Part shown: piece after piece, positions 16,639-25,633 of the stretch
Layout: each line of letters opens with the position of its first letter
Position numbering within the stretch: position 1 is the stretch's first letter
DNA from: Pseudomonadota bacterium
GTDB lineage: Bacteria > Pseudomonadota > Gammaproteobacteria > Xanthomonadales > Xanthomonadaceae
Assembly: GCA_021821195.1 (NCBI GenBank)
Contig: JAKACT010000004.1
Coordinates: forward strand, 186,001-250,000
DNA: 64,000 nt
Direction: 5' to 3'
Notes under the pieces: generated by a model
Databases searched by the model: none
What the model saw: the letters and a program-made list of their open reading frames with translations, nothing else
Told to the model about the DNA's origin: nothing
Position numbers and translations under genes: made by a program

Positions 16639-17499
16639 ATGCCACAGCCCGCCATGTCCCGCCTGCCTTCCCATGCCGTCCAGGGCGAGCTCAAGCCGCT
16701 CGCCAACGTCCGCAACATCATCGCCGTTGGTTCCGGCAAGGGTGGGGTGGGCAAGTCCACCACCGCGGTGAACCTGGCGCTGGCGCTGGCCGCCGAAGGG
16801 TTGAAGGTGGGGATCCTCGATGCCGACGTGTATGGCCCCAGCGTGCCGATGATGCTGGGGCTGTCCGGCCGTCCGGACAGCCCCGACGGCAAGACCATCA
16901 CGCCGATGCAGGCGCACGGGGTGGAGGCGATGTCGATCGGGCTGCTGGTGGACCAGGACACGCCGATGATCTGGCGCGGCCCGATGGCCACGCAGGCGCT
17001 GAACCAGCTGCTGGGCGATACCCGCTGGGGCGATCTGGACGTGCTGGTGGTGGACCTGCCGCCCGGTACCGGCGACATCCAGCTGACCATGGCGCAGAAG
17101 ATCCCGGTGGCCGGCGCGGTCATCGTCACCACGCCGCAGGACATCGCCACGCTGGACGCGCGCAAGGCGTTGAAGATGTTCGAGAAGGTGAACATCCCGG
17201 TGCTCGGCCTGATCGAGAACATGGCGGTGCACGTGTGCGGCAACTGCGGCCATGCCGAGCGCATCTTCGGCGAGGGCGGCGGCAGGAAGATGGCCGAGCA
17301 GTACGGGGTGGTGCAGCTGGGCGCGCTGCCGCTGGAGACCGGCATCCGCGAGCATGGCGATGCCGGGACCCCGATCGTCGCCGCGCAGCCGGATTCCCCG
17401 GCGGCGCAGGCCTACCGTGCGGCCGCGCGGGCGTTGCTGGCCGAGTTGGACAAGCGGCCGAAGGTGCGCACCGGGATCATGGCTTCGCTGCTGGGCTAG
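16639..17499 (+). CDS. mrp: Iron-sulfur cluster carrier ATPase Mrp/ApbC (short form)
   Basis: A P-loop ATPase that carries and hands over Fe-S clusters. The 286-residue protein has the deviant Walker A GSGKGGVGKST (31-41), the DADVYGPS switch region, VVDLPPGTGD and the cluster-binding C200-x-x-C203 (CGNC). It starts with only about 23 residues before the nucleotide domain, so the N-terminal MIP18/DUF59 domain of the 369-residue E. coli protein is absent. The ATG at 16639 fits; a later in-frame ATG (residue 6) is possible. It stands alone, 114 bases before dcd. Confidence 0.93.
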   Translation: MPQPAMSRLPSHAVQGELKPLANVRNIIAVGSGKGGVGKSTTAVNLALALAAEGLKVGILDADVYGPSVPMMLGLSGRPDSPDGKTITPMQAHGVEAMSIGLLVDQDTPMIWRGPMATQALNQLLGDTRWGDLDVLVVDLPPGTGDIQLTMAQKIPVAGAVIVTTPQDIATLDARKALKMFEKVNIPVLGLIENMAVHVCGNCGHAERIFGEGGGRKMAEQYGVVQLGALPLETGIREHGDAGTPIVAAQPDSPAAQAYRAAARALLAELDKRPKVRTGIMASLLG

Positions 17500-17613
17500 G
17501 CGGAGCTATCGAGTTGCCTCGCCGCGGGCCTGCGAACGCGGGGCGGCATGCGGGACGGCATCAATCCCCCTGCTTGGCTTAAACTCGCGGGTTCCGCACC
17601 GGGACCGAACCGC

Positions 17614-18189
<576 letters not shown>

Positions 18190-18195
18190 GCGCGC

Positions 18196-18624
18196 CTACC
18201 GCGCCAGCGCCGCGCGCAGCGCGCTGACCCGCTCGATGAGTTGTTCCGGCGCGTACGGCCGCGCGTTGGCTGCGCCCCAGACCGGGCGCGGCCAGGCGAT
18301 GTCGTCGGTGTAGCGGGCGATGACGTGGACGTGCAGCTGCGGCACCTGGTTGCCCAGCGCGGCCACGTTGAGCTTGTGCGGCTTGAACAGCGCCTTCAGT
18401 GCGCGCGCCGCGGCGTCGATGTCGGCGCTGAGCTGGGTGCGCTGCGCCGGGGTCAGGTCGATGATCTCGACCGCACCAGGCAGCTTCGGCACCAGCACCA
18501 ACCACGGGTGGTTGGCATCGTCCATCAGCCGCACTTCGCAGACCGACAGGTCGCAGACCGGGGCGGTATCGTCGGCCAGCTGCGGGTGCAGTTCGTAGCG
18601 CGACGGGGGCTGGGAAGGGCTCAT
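18196..18624 (-). CDS. HIT family nucleotide hydrolase
   Basis: A 142-residue histidine-triad-like protein; the family hydrolyses or transfers nucleoside monophosphates. The motif QLHVHVIAR contains H98 and H100, with I102 at the third histidine position, as in many HIT/GalT-like relatives; the upstream N-terminal core WLVLVPKLPGAVEI is typical. It follows the dienelactone hydrolase gene by 12 bases, so the two form an operon. The substrate is unknown. Confidence 0.87.
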   Translation of the reverse strand: MSPSQPPSRYELHPQLADDTAPVCDLSVCEVRLMDDANHPWLVLVPKLPGAVEIIDLTPAQRTQLSADIDAAARALKALFKPHKLNVAALGNQVPQLHVHVIARYTDDIAWPRPVWGAANARPYAPEQLIERVSALRAALAR

Positions 18625-18636
18625 GGCGTCCTCGGC

Positions 18637-19305
18637 TCAGTAGGCGGGGCGCAGCGCGCGGCGGAACAGGCCCAGCGTGCGCTCCAGCGCCAGTTCCGCG
18701 CTGGCGCGGTGGAAGTCGTCGCGCTGGTCGCAGTTGAAGCCGTGGCCGGCGGGATAGACGTGGATGTCGGCCTCGGGATGGCGCTGGCGGTGCAGCTCGA
18801 CGTCGGCCTGCGGAATGCTGGGGTCGTGCTCGCCGAAGTGGAACATCATCGGCGCATCCAGCTGTTCGTCCAGGAACGGCACGGTGCGCGCGCCGTAATA
18901 GCTGACCGCCGGCATCGACAGGCGGGTGTTGGCCAGATAGGCCACGGTGCCGCCCCAGCAGTAGCCGACCACGCCGACCTTGCCGTATTCCTGCAGCTGG
19001 GCGGCGGCGGCCTTCACGTCTTCCAGCGCGCGCTCGAAGCCCAGCTTCTCCACTAGCTCGCGCCCGCGCGCCACGCCCTCGGGGTCGTAGCGCAGTTGCA
19101 CGTCGTGCTCGAAGTGGTCGAAGAGCGCCGGCGCCATGGCCACGTAGCCATGCTCGGCGAAGGTCGTGCAGACCGCGCGGATATGGGCGTTCACGCCGAA
19201 GATTTCCTGCACCACCACCAGCGCGCCGCGCGGCGGCACGTGCGGTGTCGCGAGCCAGGCGCGGATGCGGCCGCTCGGGGTTTCCAGGGACATCCACTCG
19301 CTCAT
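18637..19305 (-). CDS. Dienelactone hydrolase family protein
   Basis: A 222-residue alpha/beta hydrolase of the dienelactone hydrolase family. The catalytic triad is C116 (GYCWGG), D161 (EHDPSI) and H188 (AGHGFNC), and E36 in QEIFG is the residue that activates the cysteine. There is no signal peptide, so it is cytosolic. No aromatic-degradation genes are nearby; in such settings the substrate is usually unknown. Divergent from rimO across 110 bases. Confidence 0.9.
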   Translation of the reverse strand: MSEWMSLETPSGRIRAWLATPHVPPRGALVVVQEIFGVNAHIRAVCTTFAEHGYVAMAPALFDHFEHDVQLRYDPEGVARGRELVEKLGFERALEDVKAAAAQLQEYGKVGVVGYCWGGTVAYLANTRLSMPAVSYYGARTVPFLDEQLDAPMMFHFGEHDPSIPQADVELHRQRHPEADIHVYPAGHGFNCDQRDDFHRASAELALERTLGLFRRALRPAY

Positions 19306-19370
19306 GGGCTTGGCTCCGTCCGTCGCCGCGATAGTACGCCTGTGGGGGCGGGCCGCCAGCCCCCCGCCGG

Positions 19371-19376
19371 TATACT
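19371..19376 (+). promoter_or_regulatory. Candidate -10 box for rimO
   Basis: TATACT (5 of 6 to consensus) lies 39 bases before the rimO ATG, in the divergent gap with the dienelactone hydrolase gene. No good -35 element is visible 17 bases upstream. Confidence 0.4.
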
Positions 19377-19415
19377 ACGCGGCCCGCGGCGGACCCCCGC
19401 CGGCCAGCGTCCACG

Positions 19416-20765
19416 ATGTCCATGTCCCAGACCCCCGCCTCCGCCAATCCCAAAGTCGGCTTTGTCAGCCTCGGCTGCCCCAAGGCCTTGGTGGACTCCG
19501 AACGCATCCTTACCCAGCTGCGGGGGGAGGGCTATGATCTGGTGCAGACCTACGACGATGCCGACGTGGTGGTGGTCAACACCTGCGGCTTCATCGATTC
19601 CGCGGTGGCCGAATCGCTGGACGCGATCGGCGAGGCGATGGCCGAGAACGGCAAGGTCATCGTCACCGGCTGCCTGGGCAAGCGCGCCGACGTGATCCGG
19701 CAGGCGCATCCGGGCGTGCTGTCGATCAGCGGCCCGCAGGACTACGCCAGCGTGATGGATGCGGTGCACGCCGCGGTGCCGCCGACGCACAACCCCTTCG
19801 TGGACCTGCTGCCGGATTACGGGTTGAAGCTGACCCCGAAGCACTACGCGTACCTGAAGATTTCCGAAGGCTGCAACCACCGCTGCAGCTTCTGCATCAT
19901 CCCGTCGATGCGCGGCGACCTGGTCTCGCGGCCGGTCGACGAGGTGCTGCGCGAGGCCGAGAAGCTGGTGCGCGGCGGGGTCAAGGAGCTGCTGGTGGTG
20001 TCGCAGGACACCAGCGCCTACGGCGTCGACCTGAAGTACGCGCCGCGGCTGTGGGGCAACAACGTCCATGAGACGCGGATGAAGGCGCTGTGCGAAGGCC
20101 TGTCCACGCTGGGCGTGTGGACGCGCCTGCACTACGTGTATCCGTACCCGCACGTCGACGACGTGATCCCGCTGATGGCCGACGGCAAGGTGCTGCCGTA
20201 CCTCGACATCCCGTTCCAGCACGCCAGTCCGCGCATCCTGCGGCTGATGAAGCGGCCTGGCGCGGTGGACAAGACGCTGGAGCGGATCCAGCGCTGGCGC
20301 TCGATCTGTCCGGACCTCACCCTGCGCAGCACCTTCATCGTCGGCTTCCCCGGCGAGACCGACGCCGAGTTCGAGGAGCTGCTGGACTTCCTCGACGAGG
20401 CGCAGCTGGACCGCGTCGGCGCGTTTGCCTATTCGCCGGTCACCGGCGCCAAGGCCAACGAGCTGCCGGACCCGGTGCCGGAGGACGTGAAGCAGGAGCG
20501 ACTGGCCCGCTTCATGGAGCGGCAGGCGGCGATTTCCGAAGCGCGTCTGGCGGCCAAGGTCGGCAGCGTGCAGCGCTGCCTGGTGGATGCGATCGACGGC
20601 GAACTGGCCATCGCGCGTTCGATGGCCGATGCGCCGGAGATCGACGGCCTGGTGCAGATCCAGGACGGTCGCGAGGCCGGCCTGCAACCGGGCGAATTCG
20701 TCGACGTGCGGATCATGGGCAGCGACGAGCACGACCTGTACGGGGAAGTCGAGTACAACGACTGA
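19416..20765 (+). CDS. rimO: Ribosomal protein S12 methylthiotransferase
   Basis: A radical-SAM enzyme that adds a methylthio group to an aspartate (D89 by E. coli precedent) of ribosomal protein uS12. The 449-residue protein has the N-terminal cluster-binding cysteines in [18 protein letters not shown] and GCLGKR, the radical-SAM motif CNHRCSFC (about 152-159) and a C-terminal TRAM domain (about 380-445). [12 protein letters not shown] distinguishes RimO from MiaB. ATG at 19416 is used; a second ATG two codons on is equally possible. Confidence 0.96.
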   Translation: MSMSQTPASANPKVGFVSLGCPKALVDSERILTQLRGEGYDLVQTYDDADVVVVNTCGFIDSAVAESLDAIGEAMAENGKVIVTGCLGKRADVIRQAHPGVLSISGPQDYASVMDAVHAAVPPTHNPFVDLLPDYGLKLTPKHYAYLKISEGCNHRCSFCIIPSMRGDLVSRPVDEVLREAEKLVRGGVKELLVVSQDTSAYGVDLKYAPRLWGNNVHETRMKALCEGLSTLGVWTRLHYVYPYPHVDDVIPLMADGKVLPYLDIPFQHASPRILRLMKRPGAVDKTLERIQRWRSICPDLTLRSTFIVGFPGETDAEFEELLDFLDEAQLDRVGAFAYSPVTGAKANELPDPVPEDVKQERLARFMERQAAISEARLAAKVGSVQRCLVDAIDGELAIARSMADAPEIDGLVQIQDGREAGLQPGEFVDVRIMGSDEHDLYGEVEYND

Positions 20766-20805
20766 GCCGCGGCATACTCCCGGCGTCCCCGCCGAGGAGT
20801 GCCCG

Positions 20806-21225
20806 ATGTCGCCGTCGCATCTGTTCAGCCGCCTGGCCAAGTGGGCCTCGCGCGCGGCCGGCCGGCCGCTTGGGTTCGCGCTGGCCGTGCTGGTGGTGCT
20901 TGCCTGGATCCTCACCGGGCCGCTGTTCGGTTTCAGCGACACCTGGCAGCTGGTGATCAACACCGGCACCACCATCGTCACCTTCCTGATGGTGTTCCTG
21001 ATCCAGAACTCGCAGAACCGCGATACCGAGGCGATCCAGCTGAAGCTGGACGAGCTGATCCGCGCTACCCGTGGCGCCCACAACGCGCTGCTGGACCTGG
21101 AGGAACTGGAGGAGCGCGAGCTGGATGTGTTCCGCGCCCGTTATGTCGCGCTGGCGCGCACTGCGCGCGAGCGCAGCGACGAAGAAGCCGACCGCGGCAC
21201 GCCGGAAGTCATCGATCCGCGCTGA
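20806..21225 (+). CDS. Low affinity iron permease family protein
   Basis: A 139-residue protein with two hydrophobic helices (about 22-40 and 45-65) followed by a charged cytosolic tail. The segment between and after the helices, TWQLVINTGTTIVTFLMVFLIQNSQNRDTEAIQLKL (read in parts), is the signature of the low-affinity iron permease family (PF04120). Iron transport by bacterial members is not well established. The ATG at 20806 is preceded by GAGGAG. It follows rimO by 40 bases and converges on the beta-CASP nuclease gene. Confidence 0.85.
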   Translation: MSPSHLFSRLAKWASRAAGRPLGFALAVLVVLAWILTGPLFGFSDTWQLVINTGTTIVTFLMVFLIQNSQNRDTEAIQLKLDELIRATRGAHNALLDLEELEERELDVFRARYVALARTARERSDEEADRGTPEVIDPR

Positions 21226-21245
21226 GGTCGCGGCGGCGCGCGCGC

Positions 21246-22619
21246 TCAGACGTCCAGCTGCATCCCCGGCCGCGCCAGCACCGCCTGCACGCCGTGGGCC
21301 TCGTGGATCTCGCCGGCCAGCGCCTCGCGCGCAAGGTCCTCGCCGTGCACCAGCGCCACCGGCGGCGGCGTGCTGAAACCGGCGTACCAGTCCAGCAGGC
21401 CATGCTGGTCGGCGTGCGCGGACAGCCCGCCCACCGTGTGCCGGTGGGCATTCACGCGCACGTCGTAGCCGTGGATGCGTACCCAGCGCGCGCCGTCCAC
21501 CAGCCGCCGGCCGATGGTGCCCTCGGCCTGGAAGCCGACGAACACCATTCGCGTCTGCCGCTTGGGCAGGCACTGGCGCATGTGGTGGAGGATGCGGCCG
21601 CCGCTGGCCATGCCGTTGCCGGCTATCACTATCGCGCCGCCGTGGATGCGATTGATCGCCATCGACTCCTCGGCGGTTTCGGTGACGCGCAGGTTGGGCA
21701 GGCGGAACGGATTGGGCGTGCCGCGCCAGACTTCACGCGCTTCGGCGTCGAACAGGGCGTGGTGGCGGTCGTACACCTGCACCACCTTCGAGGCCATCGG
21801 GCTGTCGAGGAAGATCCGCCAGCGCGACATGTCCCAGTCGTCCCAGTGGCGGGCGAACCAGTACAGCAGTTCCTGCGTGCGGCCCACCGCGAAGGCCGGG
21901 ATCAGCACGTTGCCGCCGTCGCGCCAGGCCGCTTCGAAGATCTCGCCCAGTTCGCGCACGGTGGCGTCGCGCTCGCGATGGTTGCGGTTGCCGTAGGTGG
22001 ATTCCAGCAGCAGTAGGTCGGCCTCTGCGATCTGCACGGGGTCGCGCAGGATCGGCGCGTTGCGCATGCCGAGGTCGCCGGAGAACACCAGCTTCCGGCC
22101 GTCGGCCCACAGCTCGACGATGCTGGAGCCGAGGATGTGGCCGGCATCGCGGAAGGCGACCTCGATGCCGGGGAACAGTTCGGTACGCGTCGCGTACGGC
22201 AGGGGGCGCAGCTGCGAGAGCGCGCCGCGCACGTCCTCGCGGGTATACAGCGGCATCGCCTTGGGTTGGCCCGGCTTGCGCTTGCGGTTGCTGCGCTCGG
22301 CGTCGTTTTCCTGCAGCGTGGCCGAATCCATCAGCATGATCGGCAGCAGGTCGACGGTGGCGGCCTGCGCGTAGATCGGGCCGTGGAAGCCGGACAGGGT
22401 CAGCCGCGGCACGCGGCCGACGTGGTCGATGTGGCCGTGGCTCAGGATCAGCGCATCGATGTCGGCGGGGTCGAACGGGAACGGCGCAAAGTTGCGGGCG
22501 TCGGCTTCCGGGCTGCCCTGGACCAGGCCGCAGTCGATCAGGATGCGCCGGCCGGCGGCTTCGACCAGATGCATCGAGCCGGTGACTTCACCGGCCGCTC
22601 CGTGGAAATGCACGCGCAT
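21246..22619 (-). CDS. Metallo-beta-lactamase/beta-CASP RNA-processing exonuclease
   Basis: A 457-residue cytosolic nuclease of the CPSF73/YSH1-like family. The metallo-beta-lactamase motif 2 is HGHIDH (H61, H63, D65, H66), followed by AGHILGSS, a beta-CASP insert and the C-terminal RMMBL region with GGLSAHADQ. GNGMASGGRILHH is also typical. The ATG at 22617-22619 gives MRVHFHGAAGEVTGS, the conserved beginning; a very long open extension upstream is antisense to the M16 genes and not real. RNA is the likely substrate, by family. It is divergent from the M16 protease pair. Confidence 0.93.
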   Translation of the reverse strand: MRVHFHGAAGEVTGSMHLVEAAGRRILIDCGLVQGSPEADARNFAPFPFDPADIDALILSHGHIDHVGRVPRLTLSGFHGPIYAQAATVDLLPIMLMDSATLQENDAERSNRKRKPGQPKAMPLYTREDVRGALSQLRPLPYATRTELFPGIEVAFRDAGHILGSSIVELWADGRKLVFSGDLGMRNAPILRDPVQIAEADLLLLESTYGNRNHRERDATVRELGEIFEAAWRDGGNVLIPAFAVGRTQELLYWFARHWDDWDMSRWRIFLDSPMASKVVQVYDRHHALFDAEAREVWRGTPNPFRLPNLRVTETAEESMAINRIHGGAIVIAGNGMASGGRILHHMRQCLPKRQTRMVFVGFQAEGTIGRRLVDGARWVRIHGYDVRVNAHRHTVGGLSAHADQHGLLDWYAGFSTPPPVALVHGEDLAREALAGEIHEAHGVQAVLARPGMQLDV

Positions 22620-22736
22620 GCGCTTACCCGTTCCGTTGCGTTGCGGCAGGGTAACCCAGCAACCCCCACTTCCGGCAGATGGCGATGCGCGCGTGGGTGC
22701 GGCAATGTATGCCGCCTGCAAAACGGGAAACCACCC

Positions 22737-24116
22737 ATGCGTCTGCTTTCCATCGCCTGTGCGCTCGCACTCGGCACCGCGGCTTTCGCCGCCCCGGCGG
22801 CCACGCCCGCCCCGATCGTGGCTGCCGTCCCCGGCAGCGAGGCCATCGCCAGCAAGACCCTGGCCAATGGCCTGGAGATCATCGTCTGGCCGGACCACGA
22901 CATCCCCAACGCCAACTACTACACCTTCTACAAGGTCGGCAGCCGCAACGAGCGCGCCGGCATCACCGGCCTGGCGCACTTCTTCGAACACATGATGTTC
23001 AACGGCACCACCAGGCGCGCGCCGGGCGAGTTCGACCGCACCATGGAGGCCGCCGGCGGCAGCAACAACGCCAGCACCAGCAACGATCTCACCATCTATA
23101 CCGACTGGTTCCCGAGCAGCGCGCTGGAGGCGATCTTCGACCTCGAAGGCGACCGCATGGCCAACCTGTCGTTCGACCCCAAGGTGGTGGAGAGCGAGCG
23201 CGGCGTGGTCTACAGCGAGCGCCGCTCCAGCGTCGACAACGACAGCATGGGCACGCTGATGGAGCAGATGCAGGCCACCGCCTACGTCGCGCATCCCTAC
23301 CAGATCCCCACCATCGGCTGGCCCAGCGACATCGAGCGCTGGAAAACCGAGGACCTCAAGCAGTTCTTCAAGACCTACTACGCGCCGAACAACGCGGTGC
23401 TGGTGGTGGCGGGCGACGTCGAGCCGGCGCAGGTGTTCGCGCTGGCCGACAGGTACCTGGCCGCGCTGCCGCGGCAACCGGAACCGACGCCGGTCACCAC
23501 GGTGGAGCCGGAGCAACTGGGCGAACGGCGCATCACCGTGGAGCGCGGCGATGCACAGTCGCCGATCCTGGCCTACGCCTTTCACAGCGGCATCGGCGCC
23601 GGCAGCAAGGACTATCCGGCGCTGGAACTGCTGGCCACCATCCTGGCGCGCGGCGACTCCTCGCGCCTGCACCAGCGGCTGGTCGAGCGCGAGCAGGCGG
23701 CGGTGGGCGCCGGCGCGTTCGCCGAAGCCGGCTTCGACCCCGGTCTGCTGTGGGTGTACGCGATGCTGCCGCCGGGTGGCGACCTGGCGAAGGCCGAGGC
23801 GCTGCTGGACGACGAGCTGGCGAAGATCGCCCGCGACGGGGTGACCGCCGCCGAGCTGGACAAGGCCCGCAACCTGAAGCTGTCCGCGTTCTGGCGCGGC
23901 ATGGCCACGATCAACGGCAAGGCCCGCGCGCTGGGCACCGCCGAGGTGTTCGAGGGTGACTACCGCAAGGCCTTCAATGAACCCGCCGCCTTCGAAGCCG
24001 TCACCGCCGCCCAAGTGCAGGCGCTGGCCGCAAAGATCCTGCGCAGGCAGAACCGCACCACCGGCCTGCTGCAACCCGTCGCCGCGCCCGCGGCCAACCA
24101 GGAGGGCGCACGATGA
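22737..24116 (+). CDS. M16 family zinc metallopeptidase (catalytic subunit)
   Basis: A periplasmic pitrilysin-family protease. The 459-residue protein has a signal peptide (1-19, AFA-AP) and the inverted zinc motif HFFEH at 81-85 (H81, E84, H85), with the third ligand in the downstream ESERGVVYSER segment. The overlapping second gene encodes the same fold without the motif, so they likely form a heterodimer, as in mitochondrial processing peptidase and other bacterial pairs. The ATG at 22737 gives the signal peptide; the open frame upstream is antisense to the nuclease gene. Confidence 0.94.
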   Translation: MRLLSIACALALGTAAFAAPAATPAPIVAAVPGSEAIASKTLANGLEIIVWPDHDIPNANYYTFYKVGSRNERAGITGLAHFFEHMMFNGTTRRAPGEFDRTMEAAGGSNNASTSNDLTIYTDWFPSSALEAIFDLEGDRMANLSFDPKVVESERGVVYSERRSSVDNDSMGTLMEQMQATAYVAHPYQIPTIGWPSDIERWKTEDLKQFFKTYYAPNNAVLVVAGDVEPAQVFALADRYLAALPRQPEPTPVTTVEPEQLGERRITVERGDAQSPILAYAFHSGIGAGSKDYPALELLATILARGDSSRLHQRLVEREQAAVGAGAFAEAGFDPGLLWVYAMLPPGGDLAKAEALLDDELAKIARDGVTAAELDKARNLKLSAFWRGMATINGKARALGTAEVFEGDYRKAFNEPAAFEAVTAAQVQALAAKILRRQNRTTGLLQPVAAPAANQEGAR

Positions 24117-25507
24117 GCGGCCTGCGTTTCGTGTTCGCGGCGCTGGCCGCATTCGCCTTCGGCAGCGCCACGGCTGCTGCCGACATCAAGCTGCCGGACT
24201 ACCAGACCGTCCGGCTGGACAACGGCGCCACCCTGCTGCTGACCCCGCGCAAGGACGTGCCGATGGTCGCGGCCAGCGTGCTGGTGCGCGGCGGCGCGCT
24301 GGCCGACCCGGCCGGCAAGGAAGGCACCGCCGACTTGCTGGCGGAAATGCTGTCCAAGGGCGCCGGCAGCCGCGATGCGCTGGCGTTCGCGCAGGCGGTG
24401 GATGGCGCCGGCGGCAACCTCGACTTCGGCAGTTCCAGCGAGGCGCTCACCGCCAACGCGCAGTTCCTGTCGAAGGACACCGGGCTCATGCTGTCGCTGC
24501 TGGCCGATGCGCTGCTGCGTCCGGCGATGGCGCCGGCCGAGTTCGACAAGCTGCGCAAGCGCGCCATCGACGGGATAGCGACTGCCAAGGACTCCGATCC
24601 GCGCCAGCTGATCGGCCTGTACGCCAGCGGCTGGCTGTTCCGCGGCCATCCCTACGGCCGCCCGGCCGGCGGCGACGAAACCAGCCTGGCCAACATCACC
24701 CTGGATGACCTGCAGGCGTTCCGCCGCCAGCAGATGGGCGGCGACCGGCTGATCGTCTCCATCGCCGGCGACTTCGATCCTGCTGCGGTCACCGCGCAGG
24801 TGAAGCAGGCATTCGGCGGTTGGGCGAAGGCGCAGGGTGCGCTGCCGCAGGTCGCGGGCAAGGCGACGGAATCCGGCCGCCGCGTGCTGCTGGTGGACAA
24901 GCCCGGCGCCACCCAGACCTACTTCGCGCTGGGCAACGTCGGCAGCCGCCGCGACGATCCGGCCCGCGCCGCGCAGGATCTGGTGCAGACCGCGTTCGGC
25001 GGCCGCTTCACCTCGATGCTCAACACCGAGCTGCGGGTGAAGTCGGGCCTGACCTACGGCGCCGGCTCGCGGATCGAACGCCCGCGCCAGCCGGGCGCCG
25101 TCCAGATCACCAGCTTCACCAAGACCGACTCGACCAAGGCCGCGATCGACCTGGCCATCGCCACCCTCGACCGCCTGCACAAGGACGGCCTGGACGCCGC
25201 CACCCTGCAGTCGGCGCGGAACTACATCGCCGGGCAATTCGCGCCGGGCATGGAAACCGCGCCGCAGCTCGCCAGTGCCATCGCCTGGCTGGCGTTGTAT
25301 GGCGACGGCCGCGACTACATCGACGGCTACCTCGGCCAGGTCGCGGCCGCCACCCCGGCGCAGGTGGCGGCCGCGCGCGCGGTGTTCCCGGCAAGCCAGG
25401 ACCTGGTGATCGTCGCCATCGGCGATGCTGCCAAGATCCGCGATGTGATGAAGGGTTACGGTCCGGTCACCGAGATGAAGCTGACAGATCCGCGCTTCTC
25501 ACCCTGA
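24113..25507 (+). CDS. M16 family peptidase-like protein (non-catalytic partner)
   Basis: A 464-residue exported M16 protein (signal peptide 1-22). At the place of HxxEH it reads GTADLLAEM (72-79), with D74, A77 and E78 replacing the H, E and H, so it cannot bind zinc in the usual way. Such subunits shape the substrate chamber of the catalytic partner. The start overlaps the upstream stop in ATGA, which indicates translational coupling and balanced production. A strong terminator follows at 25,576. Confidence 0.93.
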   Translation: MSGLRFVFAALAAFAFGSATAAADIKLPDYQTVRLDNGATLLLTPRKDVPMVAASVLVRGGALADPAGKEGTADLLAEMLSKGAGSRDALAFAQAVDGAGGNLDFGSSSEALTANAQFLSKDTGLMLSLLADALLRPAMAPAEFDKLRKRAIDGIATAKDSDPRQLIGLYASGWLFRGHPYGRPAGGDETSLANITLDDLQAFRRQQMGGDRLIVSIAGDFDPAAVTAQVKQAFGGWAKAQGALPQVAGKATESGRRVLLVDKPGATQTYFALGNVGSRRDDPARAAQDLVQTAFGGRFTSMLNTELRVKSGLTYGAGSRIERPRQPGAVQITSFTKTDSTKAAIDLAIATLDRLHKDGLDAATLQSARNYIAGQFAPGMETAPQLASAIAWLALYGDGRDYIDGYLGQVAAATPAQVAAARAVFPASQDLVIVAIGDAAKIRDVMKGYGPVTEMKLTDPRFSP

Positions 25508-25575
25508 ACGCGGGGCGGTGCCGGTGGCCATGACCTCCGGCACCCTCCCGCGCGCCGGGCAGCCGATACAGTCCG

Positions 25576-25605
25576 AAGACGCGGCCAGGTGCCGCGTCTT
25601 TTTTT
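25576..25605 (+). terminator. Rho-independent terminator after the M16 pair
   Basis: A perfect 10-bp stem, AAGACGCGGC against GCCGCGTCTT, loop CAGGT, followed by a further run of T. It lies 69 bases after the second M16 gene and 29 bases before the M13 gene, so the M13 gene needs its own promoter or readthrough. Confidence 0.9.
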
Positions 25606-25633
25606 CATTCCCGCCTCGCCGGAGCCGCCTGCC

